Source: Streptomonospora litoralis
GTDB taxonomy: Bacteria > Actinomycetota > Actinomycetes > Streptosporangiales > Streptosporangiaceae
NCBI RefSeq assembly: GCF_004323735.1
Contig: NZ_CP036455.1
Location: 5,017,101-5,081,100, forward strand
DNA length: 64,000 nt
Reading direction: 5' to 3'
Below, one piece after another: positions 44,703 to 52,174 of the stretch (positions within the stretch are counted from its first letter, which is position 1; each line of letters starts with the position of its first letter). The notes under the pieces were generated by a model. The model had not been told where the DNA came from, ran no database searches, and saw only the letters and a program-made list of their open reading frames with translations. The translations under genes were made by a program, and so were the position numbers.

Positions 44703-45593
44703 TCAGAAAGCCCTCCAGGTCCATGGACGGGGGATGTCACCGCGCAGACACCGGATGCGGTGCCGGGCCTCCTCTGCGGCACCGGGGCGGGTTGCGGCCT
44801 TGCTGAGGGTGAAACACACCCAGCGCAACTCTTGAATCTCCGCCAGGGTGCCGAAGCCGGGTGCGGTGGTCACGTCATAGCCGCCGTAGGCGGTGACGAA
44901 GGCGTTGTAGTCCTCGTCGGAGATCCGGGCGAAGTCGGTATGGTCCACGGCCAGGGAGACCAGATCGGCGTCCCGCGGGCCGAGGGCGACCTTCTCAAGG
45001 TCCAACACGATGGGCGGACCTTCCTCGGGGACGGCCACGTTGCCTTGCCAGGCATCACCGTGAACCACTCCGCAGCCTCCCACAGCGCCAAGCTTCAGGT
45101 GCTGCTCACGAAGGTCGGCAAGGCGCCGAGTCAGCCATGCTCGATCTTCGGGATCCAACGCCTGGGCGGTACTGATGTGGTCGGGATCGATGCCGGCGAA
45201 CGGATCGAACCGAGGCAGCCGCAGTTCTTCGGGTATCGGCAGCCTGTGAATGGTGCCTAGGACAGCACCGAGCTCGCCCGGTGTGGCGGGCCGGTGGGGT
45301 GGCAGCAAACGCCACCAGGTGACCGGGCTACCGTCGATGACGGTCGGCTGGGGAACGCCGGTAAGGGCGTGGACGACCGGCACCGCGCAGCCTTCCAACC
45401 AGCGGGAAACGTCCACTTCGCGCTCGGCGACCGCGCAGGTCCCCGGCCGCCCGACGCGGGCGACGACGCGATCGGGCAGCCGGTAGAGGACGTTGGCACC
45501 ATCGCGGATCAGTTCAGCGCCGTCGGCCTTGATGCCCGCAGCGCGTGCCGCAGCGGTAAGGACGGCACTGGTGTCGAGGACGTGGGAGCTCAC
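44703..45593 (-). CDS. Phosphotransferase of the APH fold (second copy type)
   Basis: This 296-aa protein has an N lobe with NVLYRLPDRVVARVGRPG, catalytic loop VVHGDAWQGNVAV (HxDxxxxN) and metal segment IVLDLEKVALGPRDADL. It belongs to the aminoglycoside phosphotransferase/phosphotransferase enzyme family but to a different branch from the gene at 41129. GTG 45593 starts 12 nt after the stop of a decayed FxLD methyltransferase fragment on the same strand, so the two were once an operon. The substrate is unknown. Confidence 0.87.
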   Translation of the reverse strand: MSSHVLDTSAVLTAAARAAGIKADGAELIRDGANVLYRLPDRVVARVGRPGTCAVAEREVDVSRWLEGCAVPVVHALTGVPQPTVIDGSPVTWWRLLPPHRPATPGELGAVLGTIHRLPIPEELRLPRFDPFAGIDPDHISTAQALDPEDRAWLTRRLADLREQHLKLGAVGGCGVVHGDAWQGNVAVPEEGPPIVLDLEKVALGPRDADLVSLAVDHTDFARISDEDYNAFVTAYGGYDVTTAPGFGTLAEIQELRWVCFTLSKAATRPGAAEEARHRIRCLRGDIPRPWTWRAF

Positions 45594-45605
45594 GCAGAGA
45601 TCTTC

Positions 45606-46160
45606 TCAGGTGTTTTCGGTCGCCACGGCAACGGCGTCGCGGATCAGGTCGGCGACGTCCTCCAACAGGGCGCGCTTCCGGGGCCATGGCCGATGACGCC
45701 GAACTCCCAGAGCTTTTCGTCCTCAGCTGTCTTCTCGTTCAGCAGCCGCCGGGCGAGGTAGGTGACCGCTCCCTTGTCCACGGCCGCCGTGGAGGACGGG
45801 TACGGGTCCTCGGTAAGCACCGTGCCCTTGGCGGTCTGCGGGAACAGCATCCGGATCAGGCCGGAGGGCAGGGAGCAGGAGACGAACAGCTCCATCCACT
45901 CCGGGCTCTCCATGGCTCGGACCTTCATGCCGGCGGCGAGGTACATCCGGCGGCCGTCGCATGCCACCGCGAGGTCAGCCGGGGTGAGTACGGCGGCGGA
46001 GGCGACCCGGTGTTCTTGCAGGCTTTATGACCAGTGGCAGAACGGAAGGGGGCCGGGTCACGTGGTCGGTGTCGGGCAGCAGTGGGGGGAAGGAGAGCTG
46101 GGCGGGAACGGTATCGGCGTCGGCAGCAGGCAGATCGGCCCTACATGGGCTGAGTTCCCG
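45606..46160 (-). pseudogene. Decayed lanB-FxLD methyltransferase deletion fusion
   Basis: Read on the minus strand, the first part (about 46155-45920) is a LanB piece: RADLPAADADTVPAQLSFPP and HVTRPPSVLPLVI, then after a frameshift VLTPADLAVACDGRRMYLA. It aligns with LSFHSARTSGDLLTRAPQVLP and LFPSDLAVGLREGRLYL of the intact LanB. Directly afterwards comes the tail of an FxLD methyltransferase (MKVRAMESPEWMELFVSCSL, PSGLIRM, LWEFGVIGHGP), then another frameshift, and LLEDVADLIRDAVAVATENT with the stop at 45606. The rest of lanB, lanC and most of the methyltransferase are missing. It is the deletion relic of a second FxLD locus. Confidence 0.75.
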
Positions 46161-46455
46161 GCCGCCGCTCCAGCGCACACGGCACGCGCGGAGCGGCGCC
46201 CCGGCGCCCGCACGTCGGCCACCACCCACGTTCTCTGGAGGAGGCCGTGTTCCACGTTCGTCGGGCGTGTCTTCTGTCAGCCCGCCGCCCCCGACCTCGC
46301 CCTCACCCGCCAGCGCCTGAGTGACCTTGACGCTCGCTGATGGGGCCTATAGGACAGCGAGGACAGTCTCACTACCGCGTGCGCCGTCCCGTAGGTCGCT
46401 CTGGGGCTAGGGTCGCTGGAGCGGCTCTGGTTGCGGCGAGTAGAAGTGGACGGGC

Positions 46456-47223
46456 ATGGACAACGAAAGCACCGCGCGGCTGGCTGTACTCATCGACGCC
46501 GACAACGCTCAGCCCTCCATCGCCGTCAACCTGCTGGCCGAGGTCGCCCAGTACGGAACCGCCCACGTCAAGCGCGCCTACGGCGACTGGACCGGCACGT
46601 CCCTCAAGGGGTGGAAGGAGCAGCTGCTCACCCAATCGATCCAGCCCATGCAGCAGTTCGCGTACAGCACCGGCAAGAACGCCACCGACGCGGCCCTGGT
46701 GATCGACGCGATGGACCTGCTGTATACGGACCGCTTCGACGGGTTCTGCATCGTCTCCAGCGACAGCGACTTCACCCGCCTTGCCGCGCGTATCCGTGAA
46801 TCCGGACTGACCGTCTACGGGTTCGGGGAACGCAAAACGCCCAAGCCGTTCGTTTCGGCCTGCGACAAGTTCATCTACACCGAGAACCTCGTCTCCACCC
46901 AGAAAACGCCGGCGGAGACCGAACAGCCACTGCAGCAGGGGCAGGCCAATGGTGCTTCCGTCCTCCCGGCCTCGGACGCTGGACTGGCGAGCCTATTGCG
47001 CGAGGTGGTCGCCGCGGCTTCCAACGACGACGGCTGGGCGCACCTGGCAGCCGTCGGGAGCATCGCCCGCAAGCGCCAACCCGACTTCGACCCCCGCAGC
47101 TACGGCCACGCCAAACTGATGAGCCTGATCGAGGCGACCGGACTGTTCAATCTGGCCAAACGCGATCCCGGCGGCGGGAATCCTCCCGTCGTCTACGTCC
47201 GCGACCGCAGCCGCGCAAGCTGA
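46456..47223 (+). CDS. NYN-domain (PIN-like) protein with C-terminal OST-HTH/LOTUS-like domain
   Basis: This 255-aa protein has an N-terminal NYN nuclease-like domain with the acidic residues expected for metal binding: VLIDADNAQPS, NATDAALVIDAMDLLY and VSSDSDFTRLAARIRE. A C-terminal helical domain (LREVVAAASNDDGWAHLAAVGS, DPRSYGHAKLMSLIEATGLF) fits OST-HTH/LOTUS RNA-binding domains. The pairing is known in bacterial LabA/DUF88-type proteins, which are likely RNA nucleases; a role in RNA turnover or defence is inferred. ATG 46456 opens the domain directly. It is a single plus-strand gene. Confidence 0.88.
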   Translation: MDNESTARLAVLIDADNAQPSIAVNLLAEVAQYGTAHVKRAYGDWTGTSLKGWKEQLLTQSIQPMQQFAYSTGKNATDAALVIDAMDLLYTDRFDGFCIVSSDSDFTRLAARIRESGLTVYGFGERKTPKPFVSACDKFIYTENLVSTQKTPAETEQPLQQGQANGASVLPASDAGLASLLREVVAAASNDDGWAHLAAVGSIARKRQPDFDPRSYGHAKLMSLIEATGLFNLAKRDPGGGNPPVVYVRDRSRAS

Positions 47224-47333
47224 TGCCCACCGCGGGGCCATGGCGGGACGCGGCAGATCAGACTGCCGCGCTGGAGACACTGTCGACCGGCCACCGCACC
47301 GGTACCGGGACGTCGGCGGCGTTCCCCACCCGA

Positions 47334-48197
47334 TCAAGAACGAGATGACGGCGTCGTAGGATCTCCGGCCTCCTGCGAGGCGAGCACGGCTTGGCCCCAC
47401 TGGACCAGCACCGCCGCACTCTGCACCAGTTCCTCGAGCAACTCCCGATCGTCGGCGGCACGCGCTTCGCTCAACTCTTCGAACGCCAGGTCGTAGAACG
47501 TAGGCGGATGCCCGGCGTCGTCGACGTTGCTCTGTGCGCGCTCGGCTTGAGGCCGGTGCTGGGGGCCGTTGCCGGAGGACAGGTTCTGGATGCCATACAT
47601 CCGCTCCTGCCGCCGGCGCTCCGCGGCGATCCGGTTGAACATGAGCTCTAGCGAGCCGGGCACGCCCGCGTCTCCGAGGTCCGCCTCGGCGGCGGGACCT
47701 GACGCGGCCGCGGTTTCCCCGTTGTGCGGGAACCTATGGAGGGAGAACGGGGCACCGGTCAGGTAGGCCTCGATCGCTTGGGCGCAGTAGCCGACGGTCG
47801 CATCCGGCAGCCGGTGGGCGGGGTTCCAGGCGATCTGCGCGTGCTTGTCGGGTTCGGCGTTGACCGGCACTCCTTCCCACGTTCGGGCGGCGAAGAAGAC
47901 GTGCAGGCGGCTCCCGTTCTCCGCGCTGTGCATGACGTGGGCCGGTTCCAGGTCACCGGGCGCCAGCACGATCCCCAGCTCCTCGCGGGCCTCTCGAACC
48001 GCCGCGTCGACGACCGACTCGTGTGGCTCGACCTTGCCCGCCACGCTCGCATGCCAGTACAGCGGGGCGTAGGCAGCGTTCGCGCTGCGCCGGGTAAGCA
48101 GCACCCGGCCGCGGTCGAAAAGCAGCACGTGCGCTGCGAGGACGGCGGCGGATCGGGCTTCCTCGCTCGCCAGGTTCTCGAACATACGATCGCACAT
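47334..48197 (-). CDS. NUDIX hydrolase fused to a MazG-like C-terminal domain
   Basis: In this 287-aa protein, residues about 17-155 form an IPP-isomerase-like NUDIX domain with box GKVEPHESVVDAAV followed by REAREELGI. Residues about 185-280 contain ELMFNRIAAERRRQERMYGIQN and YDLAFEELSEARAADDRELLEELVQSAAVLVQWGQAV. This resembles the MazG/dATP pyrophosphohydrolase-like helical domains that carry an ERRRQD..WGxQ opening and an E-rich helix. Both parts would act on nucleotide pyrophosphate bonds, suggesting a nucleotide-pool sanitising enzyme. The C-terminal assignment is by eye. Confidence 0.8.
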   Translation of the reverse strand: MCDRMFENLASEEARSAAVLAAHVLLFDRGRVLLTRRSANAAYAPLYWHASVAGKVEPHESVVDAAVREAREELGIVLAPGDLEPAHVMHSAENGSRLHVFFAARTWEGVPVNAEPDKHAQIAWNPAHRLPDATVGYCAQAIEAYLTGAPFSLHRFPHNGETAAASGPAAEADLGDAGVPGSLELMFNRIAAERRRQERMYGIQNLSSGNGPQHRPQAERAQSNVDDAGHPPTFYDLAFEELSEARAADDRELLEELVQSAAVLVQWGQAVLASQEAGDPTTPSSRS

Positions 48198-48687
48198 AGT
48201 GCCAGCATGGCCTGAAGTGTGTCCGCGCCGCAGCTAAACAACGAATGACGTCAAGACGGGCCGCTATAGCTCTCCATTTGGCACGCCGGTGCACTCGACG
48301 CCGTCCTGGTCCGCAGCCTCCGTCGCCCTTCCACTGTCTGGAGATTGCTGGCCGGACGGCTCCACCGTTCCGAGAACGTCGTCAACTGGCGGTCCGCCTC
48401 TCGGGCCCTGCCCCCAGCGACGGCTCGCCGCCACCCACAACATGGGCCGGTGACCACCGAACATTTCCGGCAGTGTGGTGCGCGAGGTCCGAGCGACGAC
48501 ACCCAATATTGGGCCGACTGCTGGCGACCGCTCAAACGCACACTCCGTCCCGGAATTTGCGGCGGCCACGACCGGGCCTGCGACATCGTGGGGACCGTGC
48601 AGTCCGCCATCTAGCCCATCTATTTGTCGCTATCGACCTGGCTGCGGCCGCCGAGCAAATCGAACACCTCACCACAGGGAGCGACGC
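48198..48687. other. Intergenic region, no gene supported
   Basis: Between a minus-strand NUDIX gene and a plus-strand methyltransferase gene. A 101-codon minus frame at 48264-48569 has no family features or ribosome site. Divergent promoters are expected here but none could be assigned. Confidence 0.45.
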
Positions 48688-49491
48688 ATGAGTCACTTCA
48701 CCGGAACCGCTACATACTACCGCCGGTACCGTCCCGGCATTCCCGACGATGTGACGTCGGTTCTCGACCACGCCGCCCCCACCCGTTCCAAAGGTCGGCG
48801 GCGCCTCCTGGACGTCGGCACCGGGACCGGGCTGGTGGCCGAGGCCCTGCTGGATCGCTTCGACGACATCATCGGCGTCGACAGCGACGCCGACATGCTG
48901 GCCGCGGCCGAGTCGGCGCTGCGTCCCAAGCTCCCCGAGCACTCCCGCTTATCCCTCGTCCAGAGCACGGCTGAGGACTTCACCCCGCCCACCGGCTGGC
49001 AGGCCGAACTCGTCACCATCTGCCGCGCGTTTCACTGGCTCGACCAAGGCACGGTCCTGTCCCTGCTGGACGAGCAGGTCGCTCCCGACGGCGTGGTCGC
49101 CATCTTCAGCGACAGCAGCTTCTGGACCGCCAGCAGCCCGTGGAAGGAAGCAGTCCGCGACGTCGTGAAGAGCTGCCTCGGCGAGGAACGGCGCGCGGGT
49201 GCCGGTACGTTTCAGCACCACAACCGCCCCTATAGCGACCTCCTGGCGGAATCACCCTTCGACGCAGTCGAGGAAGTCCGCGTACCCGTCGAGTGCACCT
49301 GGACCGCGGAAAGCATCCTCGGCTACCTCTACTCCACATCCTTCGCCGCACCCCACCTCTTCGGGGACCGGGTCAAGGAATTCGAGGCCGCCGTGAAGCA
49401 CCGGCTGGCCGAGTTCAGCGGCGACGACACGTTCCCCGAGGAGAACGAGTTCCTCATCCGTCTGGGACGGCGCAGCCGCAATGGCGGCTGA
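48688..49491 (+). CDS. Class I SAM-dependent methyltransferase
   Basis: This 267-aa protein has the Methyltransf_11/25 pattern: YYRRYRPGIPDDV, SAM motif I LLDVGTGTGLVAEALL, acidic motif II IGVDSDADMLAAAE, motif III ELVTICRAFHWLDQ (FHW as in ubiquinone/UbiE-like small-molecule methyltransferases) and a C-terminal helical part. The substrate is unknown. ATG 48688 has GGGAG 7 nt upstream. Confidence 0.9.
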   Translation: MSHFTGTATYYRRYRPGIPDDVTSVLDHAAPTRSKGRRRLLDVGTGTGLVAEALLDRFDDIIGVDSDADMLAAAESALRPKLPEHSRLSLVQSTAEDFTPPTGWQAELVTICRAFHWLDQGTVLSLLDEQVAPDGVVAIFSDSSFWTASSPWKEAVRDVVKSCLGEERRAGAGTFQHHNRPYSDLLAESPFDAVEEVRVPVECTWTAESILGYLYSTSFAAPHLFGDRVKEFEAAVKHRLAEFSGDDTFPEENEFLIRLGRRSRNGG

Positions 49492-49705
49492 GAGCCAGGT
49501 GCGGTTACGGGCAGCCTTAGGGCCGAACTGAGCGAATAGTCGATCCTTTGCCTGCCGGTCGGATCGCTGGAACAGAACAGCCCGCACCTGCCGCTCAACA
49601 CCGACATGGTCACCCCCGAACGCGGCAATCGCAGCCAGCTCCGTTAACCGGCGACGCCGTGAATCCACGCGGCGTCTCGCCTGACCTCCGAGCAAGGAGA
49701 TTCCT

Positions 49706-50209
49706 ATGCCCCGAGCACCGTTCCAGGTCCTTGTCGTCCCCTTCCGCCGCATCGGTGAGCTGGTCGAGTTCGCCATACTGCGGCGTGAGGACATGGATGT
49801 GTGGCAGGCGGTCGCCGGCGGAGGCGAGGCTGGCGAGACACCGCAACAGGCCGCCGCTCGCGAAGCCGACGAAGAACTCGGACTCACCGAATCCGTTTCG
49901 CTCTACCCGTTGCAGACCACCGCCAGCATCCCCGCGCGGATCTTCGCCGACCGCGACAGTTGGCCTGTAGGGACCTACGTCATCCCTGAATACACCTTCG
50001 CCGCCGACCTGACCGGTGTGGACATCAAAATCTCCGATGAGCACACCGCCGTCCAATGGCTGGATTACCAAGCCGCCCACGACGTCCTGCGGTTCGACAG
50101 CAACCGCACGGCTCTGGGCGAACTCAACGAGCGCCTCCGCGCTGACGACCTGCCCCAAACCGCCGCGTGCCACCAGCCCCACCGAGCCCGGGCCCGCTGT
50201 CCCCGGTAA
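49706..50209 (+). CDS. NUDIX hydrolase (NudB/dihydroneopterin triphosphatase-like)
   Basis: This 167-aa protein has NUDIX box GGGEAGETPQQAAA followed by READEELGL. The opening QVLVVPFRRIGELVEFAILRRED and WQAVAGGGE are typical of the NudB-like branch. It hydrolyses a nucleoside triphosphate or similar compound. The last 20 or so residues are basic and probably not part of the fold. ATG 49706 lies 9 nt after AAGGAG. It is followed by methyltransferase debris and then two more NUDIX genes on the other strand. Confidence 0.9.
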   Translation: MPRAPFQVLVVPFRRIGELVEFAILRREDMDVWQAVAGGGEAGETPQQAAAREADEELGLTESVSLYPLQTTASIPARIFADRDSWPVGTYVIPEYTFAADLTGVDIKISDEHTAVQWLDYQAAHDVLRFDSNRTALGELNERLRADDLPQTAACHQPHRARARCPR

Positions 50210-50297
50210 CGCCGGGCTGGAGGGTGCCCCGGAATACTCGCCCCGCTGAGCACGGCAGCCCAATCTCGGCGAACACCTGAGCGTCCGTGAGCTGCCG

Positions 50298-50540
50298 CCC
50301 CGTACTTCGGCTGGGGCTCGATGGCCACCCTGGACGGCGACAGCCTGGCCTACCTGACGGTGCGCGAGGGCGAGGACGCGCCGGGCCGGTTCTGGGAGAT
50401 CGGCGTCATCGGCCATGGTCCGCGCTCAGGCGAGCTCGCCGAGCAGGTCGCGGCCGAGATCGCAGCCTGCTGGTCGGTGGGAACTCCGACGCGGTTGGAG
50501 ACGAAAACGGCATGGTGGGCCAACACCGCCCGGGATCGTG
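50298..50540. pseudogene. Inverted junction of two fragments of an FxLD methyltransferase gene
   Basis: Positions about 50298-50465 (+) encode FGWGSMATLDGDSLAYLTVREG and WEIGVIGHGP. At DNA level they are nearly the same as about 39195-39362 of the intact FxLD methyltransferase gene. Directly joined, on the minus strand at about 50464-50533, is RAVLAHHAVFVSNRVGVPTDQQAA, matching residues about 217-240 of the same protein (38112-38181). So two distant parts of one gene lie end to end in opposite orientation. Neither can be functional. It is separate from the decayed copy at 45.6 kb, which holds its own version of the first segment. Confidence 0.8.
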
Positions 50541-50600
50541 CTCGGAATCGATCTGTCGGCCACGCACGCCGGGTGTGTCGCGCCGGTACCCCACCCCGGT

Positions 50601-51254
50601 TCACCAGAACAGGTGGGTGCGTTCGCCGGTGAGGTAGCGGCGGGCGGCGATGAACATCCGCAGGTACAGCTGGTCGACGGTGAGATAGCCGGGGACCAGG
50701 TCTTCCCGCCTCAGCGCGCCGTCCAGGAGTTGGCGGTGGCCGTCCTGGCCCTCGCGCACCAGATACCGGGCCGGAGCCTCGGTGGCCTCGGCGCCGGCCA
50801 GGGCGATGGCGTCGTCGAGGTCTACTTCGACGAGCCCGGAGACTTCGGCGTCGTCCAGCGGGATGTCGGCCATGTCGAGGTCGAGGGGCAGGAGATGCCA
50901 GTACTGGAATTCGTGCTCGACCCACCCGGGGGCCAGGGTGACGGCGGTCTGGCGGATCCCCAAGGGCTGAAGATCGGTGTAGGGAACCTCGAGGCCGAGT
51001 TCCTCACGCAACTCCCGAACGCCCTCGGAGACGCTCTCACCGGCGTGGTAATGGCCGCCGACGGTGAAGTCGGCGTAGTCGGGCCGGTCGAAGACGTAGC
51101 GGCCGGGGCTCTTCTTCTGCAGCAGCACGGTCGCTGCATCGGGGTTGAGGGCCAGACAGGAGAAAGTGCGGTGCCACAGGCCCATCTCGTGGGCGACCTT
51201 CTTGTCCTCGGCCCCCAGGTGTTCGTTGCGGTCGGTGTAGATGTCGATCAGCAT
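50601..51254 (-). CDS. NUDIX hydrolase (IPP isomerase-like group)
   Basis: This 217-aa protein reads DIYTDRNEHLGAEDKKVAHEMGLWHRTFSC, as in the IPP-isomerase-like NUDIX group, with box GGHYHAGESVSEGV followed by RELREELGL. The spacing between the first Glu and the Arg is one residue shorter than the consensus, as I recall for this subgroup. The downstream half includes FQYWHLLPLDL and a helical end. The substrate is unknown. It is followed 80 nt later on the same strand end by FxLD debris. Confidence 0.88.
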   Translation of the reverse strand: MLIDIYTDRNEHLGAEDKKVAHEMGLWHRTFSCLALNPDAATVLLQKKSPGRYVFDRPDYADFTVGGHYHAGESVSEGVRELREELGLEVPYTDLQPLGIRQTAVTLAPGWVEHEFQYWHLLPLDLDMADIPLDDAEVSGLVEVDLDDAIALAGAEATEAPARYLVREGQDGHRQLLDGALRREDLVPGYLTVDQLYLRMFIAARRYLTGERTHLFW

Positions 51255-51333
51255 GGGGCTGAGCTTCCCGGTCGCGGTGGTGTGGCCGTGCCGGCGGGGC
51301 AGGGAGCGGCGTAGCGGTGGAACCGGAAGCCAG

Positions 51334-51810
51334 TCAGGCGACGGAGGCCGCTTCGGAAAGCAGCGCCGCCCGGTTGTCCAGGATGAACTCCTTCAACGGA
51401 GCCGGCTTGAGGTCGAGCGCGGCGAGGCCGTCTCCACGCAGCGCGACCCGGTCGAGTTCGTAGCTACCGCGTGCCGGATCGCTGAATTCCGTCCCGGTGC
51501 GGGTGGATTCGTCCAAGGCCGACAGCCGGGCAACGAAGAAGTGGTGCACGACGTCCCCGTCTTCGCCGGCGTAGCTGAACAGGAACACGTGCGAGGCGAC
51601 GGTCGCTGTCGCGCCCAGCTCTTCGGCGAGTTCGCGATGCAGGGCCGCCTCGACGGATTCGTCCGTTTCCTCAACGCCGCCGCCTGGGGTAGTCCAGTAC
51701 GGCGGCTCGTTCGGTTTCGTCCGCTTGATCAGCAGCAGACGCCGCTGGTCGTCGATCAGAATGGCCCGCGCCGCACGCCGCTGCACGCTGCCGACCCTCT
51801 GCTCCGTCAT
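51334..51810 (-). CDS. NUDIX hydrolase (MutT-like)
   Basis: This 158-aa protein has QRRAARAILIDDQRRLLLIKR, PPYWTTPGGGVEETDESVEAAL and RELAEELGA, a full NUDIX box. The WTTPGGG pattern suits the MutT/ADP-ribose pyrophosphatase-like branch. ATG 51810 is chosen because it starts just before the fold; longer in-frame starts lack ribosome sites. It lies upstream of another NUDIX gene on the same strand, 79 nt away. Confidence 0.88.
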   Translation of the reverse strand: MTEQRVGSVQRRAARAILIDDQRRLLLIKRTKPNEPPYWTTPGGGVEETDESVEAALHRELAEELGATATVASHVFLFSYAGEDGDVVHHFFVARLSALDESTRTGTEFSDPARGSYELDRVALRGDGLAALDLKPAPLKEFILDNRAALLSEAASVA

Positions 51811-51936
51811 TGCCGGATATATTACAGCGGCGCGTTGGCACATGAGGGTGTCCCATGGATACGGATATCGAAAGCGGCGGTCCTTTAACATCTCCCCGCC
51901 GGTCGCAGAGGCGCTCTGGGCCCACAGGTGACCATC

Positions 51937-52075
51937 GCGAGGTGGGGATATTGATTATTCGAGCGGGCGTGAACCCACCGGTGGCGATAGGCTTCGACCG
52001 CGGACGCCCTGACCGGGATAAGGCGAGTCTTCCCGGGTGGATTCAAGTGCATCTGATCGATATCCCCACCATCGC
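51937..52075. promoter_or_regulatory. Long-spaced inverted repeat upstream of trpS
   Basis: The left arm GCGAGGTGGGGATATTGAT (51937-51955) and right arm ATCGATATCCCCACCATCGC (52056-52075) are complementary except for one mismatch and one extra base, with a 100-nt spacer. A palindrome CCACCGGTGG lies inside the spacer. The element ends 99 nt before the trpS ATG. It may be a long-range stem in the trpS leader, or the ends of a tiny inserted element. No T-box core or Trp-codon run was seen. Confidence 0.45.
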
Positions 52076-52174
52076 CCCGGTCATCGACGCGATCGAATCT
52101 GCTGGCCCGGGCCGACCGTGACGCCTATGTGGGCACCACGACCGACCGACACCTGTGCGAAGGACCCCACCGCC

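Noticed and set aside
48264-48569. 101-codon minus-strand frame between NUDIX and methyltransferase genes
   Set aside because: It has no family features, no ribosome site and a mixed codon pattern. It was left as intergenic.
50350-50925. 191-codon minus-strand frame as an intact gene
   Set aside because: It is a chance open frame across the inverted methyltransferase fragments and the antisense of a NUDIX gene; only about 24 residues match a real protein.
51900-52174. T-box riboswitch or Trp attenuator upstream of trpS
   Set aside because: No TGGNACCGCG-type T-box core and no leader peptide with Trp codons could be found; only a long inverted repeat is present.
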